This document shows, piece after piece, positions 1 through 5,571 of a stretch of DNA of 6,850 nucleotides. Made by a program: the position numbers and the translations under genes. Position 1 is the first letter of the stretch. Every line of letters begins with the position of its first letter. The notes under the pieces are model-generated. The model was not told the DNA's origin. It ran no database searches and worked only from the letters and a program-made list of their open reading frames with translations. Location of the stretch: the NCBI GenBank assembly GCA_002423365.1, contig DIVU01000035.1, forward strand, positions 1 through 6,850, read 5' to 3'. Source of the DNA: Desulfuromonadaceae bacterium UBA6124. Lineage in GTDB: Bacteria > Desulfobacterota > Desulfuromonadia > Desulfuromonadales > Trichloromonadaceae.

Positions 1-28
1 ATAACGAAAAAATGTATATTTGTGTTAT

Positions 29-82
29 ACGCCGAGGGCCTGTGAAATGTTCGCGCAGGCCCTCGGCGTTTGCTTTTTTCTT
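29..82 (+). terminator. Intrinsic terminator of an upstream gene outside the window
   Basis: A 16-bp GC-rich stem pairs 29-44 with 54-69 (one G-T pair) around a 9-base loop. It is followed at once by a T-rich tract, 69-82. The T-tract lies on the right only, so the hairpin terminates rightward transcription of a gene off the left edge. It also insulates the small-protein genes at 211 from read-through. Confidence 0.88.
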
Positions 83-88
83 CTGTGA

Positions 89-104
89 TTTCAACAAATT
101 GAAA
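89..104. repeat. Short AT-rich inverted repeat upstream of promoter
   Basis: TTTCAA and TTGAAA arms (89-94 and 99-104) flank a 4-base CAAA spacer, about 26 bases upstream of the candidate -24/-12 promoter. A perfect 6-bp dyad in AT-rich DNA can occur by chance. It could be an activator or IHF-region site, but nothing in the sequence identifies a binding protein. Confidence 0.25.
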
Positions 105-129
105 ATATTTTATGGGATTTTTCCAAGAT

Positions 130-145
130 TGGTACGCTCCTCGCT
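130..145 (+). promoter_or_regulatory. Candidate sigma-54 (-24/-12) promoter
   Basis: TGGTACGCTCCTCGCT matches the RpoN consensus TGGYRCRNNNNTTGCW at every fixed position except one (C instead of T at 142). The invariant GG (131-132) and GC (143-144) have the required 12-base register. A start site near 155-157 would leave a leader of about 55 bases before the ATG at 211. An alternative sigma-70 reading, with TATAGA at 145-150 as -10 and TTCCAA at 121-126 as -35 (18-base spacer), is weaker. No enhancer site for an activator could be assigned. Confidence 0.6.
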
Positions 146-210
146 ATAGATAAAGACAACAGCAAGGCACAACGCCTCAAGCTAATCACCTGCATCCATA
201 GGAGGACATC

Positions 211-444
211 ATGAAAGTCAAATCCCTGATCGCATCCGCCACCCTCGCTCTTTCCGCCCTGGCCGCTCCCGCTTTCGCTGCCTCGACCCGCACCGACCAC
301 AGCGGCTTCGTTGTCTGGGTTTTCCTCGGCTTCTGCGGCCTGATCGTCGCCGCCCAGCTGATCCCGGCCCTCTTGGTCATGTTCGGCATCGCCAAAGCCG
401 TGGTCGAGCCCAAGCAGGAAGAAGCGAAACAGAGCGCCCACTAA
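211..444 (+). CDS. Small exported membrane protein, first of a tandem paralogous pair
   Basis: This 77-residue protein has no recognised named family. Residues 1-23 look like a signal peptide: positive start, hydrophobic core, and AFA before a probable cut at Ala24. A short polar stretch (24-30) follows, then one long hydrophobic segment, about 33-60, with the pattern FLGFCGLIVAAQLIPALL. A charged tail from Lys62 ends it. The Gln-Leu-Ile-Pro inside the segment suggests a kinked helix or a short hairpin. The start is fixed by AGGAGG at 200-205, 5 bases before the ATG. It shares 23 of 34 identical residues over positions 31-64 with the next gene, without gaps, so the two are duplicates. It is probably the first gene of a two-gene operon from the -24/-12-like promoter. 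Alternatively the signal peptide is not cut and serves as a first transmembrane helix. Confidence 0.85.
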   Translation: MKVKSLIASATLALSALAAPAFAASTRTDHSGFVVWVFLGFCGLIVAAQLIPALLVMFGIAKAVVEPKQEEAKQSAH

Positions 445-491
445 CCGCGAGAACAAACCCGCATCAGCCCGACTTTATAAAGGAGGAGACC

Positions 492-719
492 ATGAAAGCC
501 ATCGCCCGCACCAGCCTGCTCACCACCGGATTGTTGACTCTGGCCACCAGCGCTTTCGCCGCCGGTTCCGCGAGCGGCGGCAGTGGCCTCCTCGTCTGGC
601 TCTTTCTCGGCTTCTTTGGATTGATCGTCGCCACCCAGCTGGTTCCGGCAGTGCTGCTGGTCATCGGCATCGCCAAGGGTGTGACCTCGAGCAGCGAAGC
701 GACGGAAGCCGGCAAGTAA
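492..719 (+). CDS. Small exported membrane protein, second of the tandem pair
   Basis: This 75-residue paralogue of the gene at 211 has the same architecture in the same register. It has a signal peptide with AFA at 21-23, a Gly/Ser-rich linker (24-32), a long hydrophobic segment at about 33-60 containing FLGFFGLIVATQLVPAVLL, and a short hydrophilic tail after GIAK (59-62). The core Trp36, FLGF, GLIVA, Gln49, Pro52 and GIAK are kept in both copies, while signal peptides and tails have diverged. That pattern suggests selection on the membrane core. The ATG follows AGGAGG (481-486) by 5 bases. The 47-base gap to the first gene has no obvious promoter or terminator, so co-transcription is likely. 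Function is unknown; a heteromeric membrane complex of the two is only inference. Confidence 0.85.
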   Translation: MKAIARTSLLTTGLLTLATSAFAAGSASGGSGLLVWLFLGFFGLIVATQLVPAVLLVIGIAKGVTSSSEATEAGK

Positions 720-747
720 GCGGCTGAAGCGTCGCCAGTATCAAATC

Positions 748-791
748 AAAAAAAGCGGGCCATTCTCCTTAGAGAACGGCTCGCTTTTTTT
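748..791 (+). terminator. Intrinsic terminator of the small-protein operon
   Basis: Seven A (748-754), a GC-rich stem (755-761 with 778-784, one G-T pair), one mismatch, a further 5-bp stem (763-767 with 772-776), a CTTA loop and seven T (785-791) make a classical terminator 29 bases after the stop at 719. The A/T symmetry would let it act on both strands, but no leftward gene faces it here. Confidence 0.9.
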
Positions 792-948
792 GTATGTAAC
801 ATTCACAACTAGTCTGATTTTTTGATGATTCGCAAAAAGACCCGGAAGATTTTTCTTGCAACGAATTTGCGCTCTCGGTAGGGTTAAAAGCCCGTCCCAT
901 ACCCCATCGGGGTTTCAATAACCGCCTCTTCCCGTAAGGCGATTCGTC
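792..948 (+). other. Leader region before the antiporter gene
   Basis: This stretch of 157 bases has no credible ORF. It must hold the antiporter promoter, since terminators lie on both sides of the gene. The best sigma-70-like pair I see is TTGCAA (856-861) and TAGGGT (879-884) with a 17-base spacer, which is weak. Two small hairpins follow: 881-893 (GGG/CCC, extendable by two pairs) and 901-913 (ACCCC/GGGGT around ATC). A modest ribosome site, TAAGGC at 935-940, is 8 bases before the ATG. I could not match it to a riboswitch class. Confidence 0.35.
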
Positions 949-2643
949 ATGAGCGCTCTCACCCACAGCGAAATCACCGCCCTGTTGCTGGCCCTCGGCC
1001 TGCTTTTGGCGAGCGCGCGGATTCTCGGGGAAGCGGCCCGGCGTTTCAGTCTGCCGGCGGTTTTGGGGGAGATTCTTGCCGGTATCCTCTGGGGGCCAAC
1101 CATTTTCGGTTCGTTGGCCCCAACCTGGCGTGCCTATCTTTTTCCGACTCATGGGGGGGGTGCGCTTGCCTTCGATGGTCTGATGACCCTGGCGATCACC
1201 CTTTTTCTTTTGGTCGCCGGTCTTGAAGTCGACCTTTCCACCATCTGGCGTCAGGGCAAGACTGCGGTCAATGTCGGGCTTGCCGGCATCGCCGTCCCCT
1301 TCTCGGTCGGTTTTGTCGCCGCCTGGTACTTTCCGGTGATGATGGGCTGGGAGACCGGTGCCGATCCTTTGATCTTCGCCCTCTTCATGGCGACCGCCCT
1401 CTCGATTTCGGCCCTCCCCGTTATCGCCAAGACCCTGATGGATCTTAATATCTATCGCAGCGATCTGGGGATGCTCGTGATCGCGGCGGCGGTTTTCAAT
1501 GACTTGGTGGGCTGGATTATCTTCGCCGTCATCCTGGGGATGCTGGGGTCGGGGGGCGGGTCCCTGGGCATCGGCCAGACCATCACTCTGACCTTGGTTT
1601 TCGCCCTTGGGATGCTGACCCTGGGGCGCTGGGTGATTCACCGTATCCTCCCCTGGGTGCAGGCCCACACCAGCTGGCCCGGCGGTGTCCTGGGGTTTGC
1701 CCTGTCCCTGACGCTGGTATCCGCCGCTTTTACCGAGTGGATCGGCATTCATGCTATCTTCGGCGCCTTTCTCGCCGGGGCCGCTCTCGGCGACTCGGAA
1801 CACTTGCGTGAACGCACCCGCGCGACCATCGACCAGTTTGTCTCCTTCATCTTCGCGCCGCTTTTTTTCGCCAGTATTGGCCTTAAGGTCGATTTTCTCG
1901 CCCATTTCGATCCCGTTCTGGTCGTAACCGTATTGGTGATCGCCTGTCTCGGGAAGGTTCTCGGCTGTGGGCTCGCCGGACGTTTCAGCGGACTGGCCCG
2001 GCGGGAAGCTTGGGCCTTGGGTTTCGGGATGAATGCTCGCGGGGTGATGGAGATTATTCTCGGGATGCTGGCCCTCAAATACGGCATGATCGGCGAGAGG
2101 CTCTTCGTCGCCCTGGTCTTCATGGCCCTCGCCACCTCCCTGATGAGTGGGCCGATGCTGCAACAGCTGTTGCGCCTGAAAAAGTCCCGGCGCTTTACCG
2201 ATTATCTGAATGCTCGCACCTTCATCAACCCCTTGTCCGGCCACACCCGCTTCGGAGCCATCAGCGAAATGGCGGCGGTCGCGGCCCAGGTTGCCGGGCT
2301 CGAGGAGAGCGAGATTCGTGACGCCGCCCTGCTCAGGGAAAGCCTTATGCCCACCGGGATCGGTCGGGGGATGGCGGTACCCCATGCGCGCCTGAAAGGA
2401 CTGTCCAGTCCGCTGGTGGTGGTCGGGCTAGCTCCGGGGGGGATCGATTTCGATAGTCCGGACGGGTTCCCGGCCCAGATTATTTTTTTAATTCTCACTC
2501 CACTACAGGATGATGGAGTGCAGCTGGAGATCCTCGCCGACATAGCCACAACCTTCAAGGTCAAGGAAATTCGGGAAAAAGCCGGGTGCGTCACGAATTG
2601 CACGGAATTTCTCGCGTTGATCAGAAGCGGTTGTGAACTGTGA
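949..2643 (+). CDS. CPA2-type cation/proton antiporter with C-terminal PTS EIIA-Ntr domain
   Basis: This 564-residue inner-membrane protein probably exchanges Na+ or K+ for protons. Residues 8-405 are a Na_H_Exchanger domain with about 12-13 hydrophobic segments. Family landmarks are GEILAGILWGP (40-50), LFLLVAGLEVD (85-95), AAVFNDLVGW (180-189) with the ion-site pair Asn184-Asp185, and MNARGVMEIILG (361-372). The pair is ND where many electrogenic CPA2 members have DD, so an electroneutral mode is possible but not proven. After a short linker, residues about 425-562 form a cytosolic EIIA type-2 domain. Glu464 to Ala480 matches the EIIA phosphorylation signature in full, and His479 in MAVPHAR is the predicted phosphohistidine. 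The fusion suggests that the PTS-Ntr relay (EI-Ntr and NPr, not in this window) controls transport. The ATG at 949 is in the right place for the first helix. Ion specificity cannot be read from the sequence. Confidence 0.92.
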   Translation: MSALTHSEITALLLALGLLLASARILGEAARRFSLPAVLGEILAGILWGPTIFGSLAPTWRAYLFPTHGGGALAFDGLMTLAITLFLLVAGLEVDLSTIWRQGKTAVNVGLAGIAVPFSVGFVAAWYFPVMMGWETGADPLIFALFMATALSISALPVIAKTLMDLNIYRSDLGMLVIAAAVFNDLVGWIIFAVILGMLGSGGGSLGIGQTITLTLVFALGMLTLGRWVIHRILPWVQAHTSWPGGVLGFALSLTLVSAAFTEWIGIHAIFGAFLAGAALGDSEHLRERTRATIDQFVSFIFAPLFFASIGLKVDFLAHFDPVLVVTVLVIACLGKVLGCGLAGRFSGLARREAWALGFGMNARGVMEIILGMLALKYGMIGERLFVALVFMALATSLMSGPMLQQLLRLKKSRRFTDYLNARTFINPLSGHTRFGAISEMAAVAAQVAGLEESEIRDAALLRESLMPTGIGRGMAVPHARLKGLSSPLVVVGLAPGGIDFDSPDGFPAQIIFLILTPLQDDGVQLEILADIATTFKVKEIREKAGCVTNCTEFLALIRSGCEL

Positions 2644-2660
2644 GCCTTGTGACATGGAAT

Positions 2661-2698
2661 TGAAAAAGCCGTGCTGATTTTCCAGCACGGCTTTTTCA
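2661..2698. terminator. Bidirectional terminator between convergent genes
   Basis: A perfect 16-bp stem (2661-2676 with 2683-2698) closes a 6-base loop. The A-run on the left arm and T-run on the right arm give a U-tract in either direction. It lies 17 bases after the antiporter stop and 24 bases from the stop of cpoB on the other strand, so one element probably serves both transcription units. Confidence 0.92.
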
Positions 2699-2722
2699 TT
2701 TTCGGAAGGACTAAGTCTTCGT

Positions 2723-3526
2723 TTATTTGAGCTCGGCGAGTTTGGCCTTGGCCTTGCCCGCTTCTTCGGACTGGGGATAGGTTTCCTGTACCTTGCGCAG
2801 GATAATCTTGGCATTCTGCGTGTCGCCTAACGCCTGGAAGGCCAGGCCTTGCTTGAACATGGCCGCGGGGGTCTTGGGATGCGTGGGGTGTTTCTGAATC
2901 ACGTCCTGAAACTGGAGAATGGCGTTCTCATAGCTCTTTTCGCCGAAGTGGGCTTCGCCGATCCAGTACATGGCGTTGGTGGCCAGGGGATGCTGGGGAT
3001 TGTCCTTGAGGAACTGTTGCAGACTTTCCCGCGCGCCGGCATAGTCGCCGGACTTCTGGATTTTTTCCAGAGCCACCTCGTACAGCGCCTCGGGCGAGTT
3101 GGGCATGCCACCGGAGATACCAGTCGCGCCGCCGAGGGCCGCGCGGTTCTCCTCCAGTTTCTGCATCCGGTCTTCCAGGGAGGTGAGCTTCAACCCGAAG
3201 TCATCCTTGACCAGCAGCATGTCGCTGCGCAGTTCATCCCGTTCCCGGGCTTGATCCTCGAATCGCCCATTGACGGACTGTACATCGACCTTCAGGGTGT
3301 CGAGCCCGACCTGCAGATCGGCCTGGGTGCGGCCGAGGGTGTCGAGACGCTGCTCCAGTTCACCGGTCAGGCTCTTGCCCTGGGCGGCCAGGCTCATTTC
3401 CGCCTTGGCCAGGCGTTTCTTCATTTCGTCAAGATCCCGTTCCATGCGCAGTTGCCGCTGCGTGGCGCAGCCCGAGAGAGTCGTCAGCAGGGCGAGCAGC
3501 AGAAGGGGTTTGATCCAATGGGTCAT
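2723..3526 (-). CDS. cpoB: CpoB/YbgF-type Tol-Pal associated protein, predicted lipoprotein
   Basis: This 267-residue protein is the last gene of the Tol-Pal cluster. In E. coli, CpoB coordinates peptidoglycan synthesis with outer-membrane constriction through TolA and PBP1B. Here residues 1-19 form a lipoprotein signal with lipobox LSGC and Cys20 as the lipid-bearing residue. Ala21 at +2 gives no inner-membrane retention signal, so outer-membrane anchoring is expected. Residues about 25-128 are heptad-rich and charged, a long coiled coil. After a Gly-rich hinge (131-143), three TPR-like repeats fill about 144-178, 182-216 and 219-253. An upstream in-frame ATG at 3643 would begin inside pal and bury the signal peptide. 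The start at 3526 is preferred because it follows AAGGAAG (3533-3539) by 6 bases and begins the lipoprotein signal. E. coli CpoB is a soluble periplasmic protein, so the anchor is a real difference. Confidence 0.9.
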   Translation of the reverse strand: MTHWIKPLLLLALLTTLSGCATQRQLRMERDLDEMKKRLAKAEMSLAAQGKSLTGELEQRLDTLGRTQADLQVGLDTLKVDVQSVNGRFEDQARERDELRSDMLLVKDDFGLKLTSLEDRMQKLEENRAALGGATGISGGMPNSPEALYEVALEKIQKSGDYAGARESLQQFLKDNPQHPLATNAMYWIGEAHFGEKSYENAILQFQDVIQKHPTHPKTPAAMFKQGLAFQALGDTQNAKIILRKVQETYPQSEEAGKAKAKLAELK

Positions 3527-3549
3527 GGCGGACTTCCTTTTTCGGCAGG

Positions 3550-3575
3550 CCCGGCCGCGCCGTAGCGCGGCCGGG
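3550..3575 (-). other. GC-rich UACG-tetraloop hairpin between pal and cpoB
   Basis: An 11-bp perfect stem (3550-3560 with 3565-3575) read on the minus strand closes a TACG loop with a C-G pair, the exceptionally stable cUACGg tetraloop. It begins 15 bases after the pal stop and ends 23 bases before the cpoB start. No U-run follows (the next bases are TGCCGAAAAAGG), so it does not look like an intrinsic terminator. A processing or stability element that lowers cpoB relative to pal is the likeliest role; this is inference. Confidence 0.7.
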
Positions 3576-3590
3576 GGATGGCGGAACAAA

Positions 3591-4148
3591 TCAGCGGGAG
3601 GCTTTGAACTCGGCGCGGCGATTCTGCGACCAGGCGCTTTCATCGCTGCCGACGGTCAGGGGCATTTCCTCGCCGAAGGAGATGATGTTCAACCGGTTCG
3701 GGGCGATACCGAGGGAAACCAGGTAGCTCTTGGCGGCATTGGCGCGGCGTTCGCCAAGGGCGAGGTTGTATTCGTCGGAGCCGCGCTCGTCGCAATGCCC
3801 TTCGATGCGGATGTTCAGCCCCGGGTTAGCCTTCAGATACTCGGCGTTGTTGGCCATGGTCGCACGGGCTTCGTCGCTGAGAGTGAACTGGTCGTACCCG
3901 AAGTAGATGCGGTTGAGGCCGGCGACATCGCCGCCAAGCAGGGCATCGTAGCTGGAGGCCGGACGGTCGCTGACGCCGCCGGAAGCGAGGGAGCCGTCGC
4001 CATAGCCGGTGGACTCTCCAGCCGGAGCGCTCGAAATGGCGGAGGTGTCGGTCGGTGCGGTCACGACGGCTGCCGGCTTTTTCGCGCAGCCAACGGCCAG
4101 GGTGGCAAGCAGGGCAATGGACAGCAGCAGACGCAGGGTGGTTTTCAT
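3591..4148 (-). CDS. pal: Peptidoglycan-associated lipoprotein Pal
   Basis: This 185-residue protein tethers the outer membrane to peptidoglycan. It has a lipoprotein signal with lipobox LAVGC and Cys21. A flexible Ala/Ser/Gly-rich linker runs from 22 to about 75, and an OmpA-like domain covers about 79-184. Clear family motifs are IYFGYDQFTL (81-90), IEGHCDERGSDEYNLALGERRA (115-136) and NRRAEF (176-181). Asp120 and Arg135 align with the diaminopimelate-binding Asp and Arg of OmpA-type domains, so peptidoglycan binding should be intact. The ATG follows a GGAGAG ribosome site (about 4156-4161) by 7 bases. The gene has its own promoter in the 121-base gap after tolB, which would allow Pal, a high-copy structural protein, to outnumber the Tol motor. 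Length is typical of Pal. Confidence 0.95.
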   Translation of the reverse strand: MKTTLRLLLSIALLATLAVGCAKKPAAVVTAPTDTSAISSAPAGESTGYGDGSLASGGVSDRPASSYDALLGGDVAGLNRIYFGYDQFTLSDEARATMANNAEYLKANPGLNIRIEGHCDERGSDEYNLALGERRANAAKSYLVSLGIAPNRLNIISFGEEMPLTVGSDESAWSQNRRAEFKASR

Positions 4149-4226
4149 CTTTGTTCTCTCCTTGAGGTGATGGATGGGTCTTTATGCCTGAGCCCGAGTG
4201 GGCTTCGGATCATGAAAATCGAGCTG

Positions 4227-4254
4227 ATTATACCCAAGACGGATTAAAAAACAA
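4227..4254 (-). promoter_or_regulatory. Sigma-70-type promoter for pal (and cpoB)
   Basis: On the minus strand TTGTTT (4254-4249) and a perfect TATAAT (4232-4227) are separated by 16 bases, in the gap between tolB and pal. Transcription would start near 4220 and leave a leader of about 70 bases. That leader includes a small hairpin at 4191-4204 (AGCCC/GGGCT, 4-base loop). The -10 is ideal and the -35 fair. Confidence 0.7.
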
Positions 4255-4269
4255 CTATTTTCTGGGCGT

Positions 4270-5571
4270 TTACCACTCTCCAGACCAGGCCGGGTGACTG
4301 TTGTCGCCGCCGCCAAGGGCGACCGGTCGGCCGCCGCTGCCGTCGGCGCGCATGACGTAGATGCCGCGCTTACCCTGTTCGGTCGAGGAATAGACAATAA
4401 AGCGGCCGTCGGGACTCCAGCGGGGATGTTCCTTGTTGCCGCCGCCGAAGGTCAGCTGCCGTTCGTCGCTGCCGTCGGGGTTGATGCTGAAGATATCGAA
4501 CTGCCCTCCGGCCAAACGGCTGAAGACGATACGGTCCCCCTTGGGGCTCCAGGCCGGGGTGACGTTGTATTTGCCGGAGCTGTTCAGCCGCCGGACCTGA
4601 CCGCCGGCGACATCGAGAATAAAGATGTGGGGATTGCCCTGGCGGTCGGAGACGAAAGCGATCTGGCTGCCGTCGGGGCTCCAGCTGGGATCGGAGTCGA
4701 TCCCCCAGGCGTCGGTGAGGCGCTTGTTGATGGAGCCGCTGGTGCCGATCAGATAGAGTTCGGCGTTACCGTCGCGAGAGAGGGTGACGGCGAGCTCGCG
4801 GCCGTCCGGGCGGTAGCGGCCGGCAATGTTCAGACCGCGCTGGGCGGAGATGCGCACCTCCTTGCCCGAGTAGGTCTCCTTGCGGTAAAGGTCGGGATTC
4901 CCTCCTTTGTAGGAGGTGAAGACCAGTTCCTTCCCCCGGGGGGAGAAGTCGGGGTTGAGGACGATGGCGCGATGGTCGGTGACGCGCGTCGGGTTATGCC
5001 CGTCCACATCCATCAGATAGAGTTCCTTGTGCCCGGTGCGGTTGGAGATAAAGGCCAAGCGGGTGTTGAACGGGCCGTTTTCGTCGGTCAGGCTCTTCAT
5101 GATCTGGTCGGCGAAGGAGTGGGCCATGCGCCGCGCGTCGGCGACCTTCCCCGTGTAGCGCCGTCCGGCCAGCAGCCGACGTTCGACCACGTCGAAAAGG
5201 CGGGCTTCGAGGGTCAGCTGATCCCCCTGCACCACATAGCCGCCCTTGATGAGGTAGTCGGCGCGCAGCAGCCGCCACTGGGCGAAGTCGATCTCGACGC
5301 TGTTGAGGGCGAGCACCCGGGCATCACTGAGGAAGGACGCCGGATCGACCAGGCTGAACATGCCGGTGAGATCCATGTCCCAGGAGAGCGCCTGTTCGAT
5401 TTCCTTCGCCAGCTCCGGGCGGGCGGCCCCTTCCATGGGCAGGAACTGGGTGACGGCCAGCGGTACGGCCTGCTGGCCGGGAGCGCTGACTTCGATCTGG
5501 GCGCGAACGGTTGATGGGATACTGACGATGAGGGCCAGTAAAAGGATGAAAAAGGTCGTTAATTTTTTCAT
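4270..5571 (-). CDS. tolB: Tol-Pal system periplasmic beta-propeller protein TolB
   Basis: This 433-residue protein has the normal TolB length. Residues 1-24 are a Sec signal peptide (VRA before Gln25). Residues about 25-165 are the TolB N-terminal domain, and the mature N-terminus is the segment that binds TolA in E. coli. From about 170 to the end, repeated propeller blades carry the pattern ELYLMDVDG, SPDGSQIAFVSDRQGNPHIF, SPKGDRIVF and SPDGRFIVYSS, which fits PD40 repeats of a six-bladed propeller. TolB binds Pal in competition with peptidoglycan and is recycled by the TolA-linked motor. Its ATG overlaps the tolA stop (ATGA, 5568-5571). No strong ribosome site precedes it, so translation is probably coupled to tolA. 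Confidence 0.96.
   Translation of the reverse strand: MKKLTTFFILLLALIVSIPSTVRAQIEVSAPGQQAVPLAVTQFLPMEGAARPELAKEIEQALSWDMDLTGMFSLVDPASFLSDARVLALNSVEIDFAQWRLLRADYLIKGGYVVQGDQLTLEARLFDVVERRLLAGRRYTGKVADARRMAHSFADQIMKSLTDENGPFNTRLAFISNRTGHKELYLMDVDGHNPTRVTDHRAIVLNPDFSPRGKELVFTSYKGGNPDLYRKETYSGKEVRISAQRGLNIAGRYRPDGRELAVTLSRDGNAELYLIGTSGSINKRLTDAWGIDSDPSWSPDGSQIAFVSDRQGNPHIFILDVAGGQVRRLNSSGKYNVTPAWSPKGDRIVFSRLAGGQFDIFSINPDGSDERQLTFGGGNKEHPRWSPDGRFIVYSSTEQGKRGIYVMRADGSGGRPVALGGGDNSHPAWSGEW

Noticed and set aside
14..30. Small dyad GTATA/TATAC at the left edge
   Set aside because: It is 5 bp, AT-rich, and overlaps the base of the terminator stem; too weak to call an operator.
91..456. Minus-strand 121-codon frame over the first small gene
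   Set aside because: The plus-strand gene has a signal peptide, a paralogue in register and an ideal ribosome site; the antisense frame has no such support.
769..2385. A 538-codon open frame on the minus strand opposite the antiporter
   Set aside because: It is antisense to a gene with clear family motifs along its length; its translation is Gly/Asp/Glu/Gln-rich without any recognisable domain, as expected from the shadow of a GC-rich gene.
3527..3643. Upstream ATG at 3643 as the cpoB start
   Set aside because: It would begin inside the pal coding region and place 39 Arg/Pro-rich residues ahead of a perfect lipoprotein signal. The ATG at 3526 has the ribosome site.
2849..4247. Plus-strand open frames opposite cpoB and pal
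   Set aside because: Both minus-strand genes have lipoprotein signals, ribosome sites and conserved domains; the plus-strand frames have none of these.
4294..5514. A 406-codon open frame on the plus strand opposite tolB
   Set aside because: tolB is complete with signal peptide and propeller repeats. The antisense frame is Val/Gly/Ala-rich, lacks a ribosome site and mirrors tolB codon bias.
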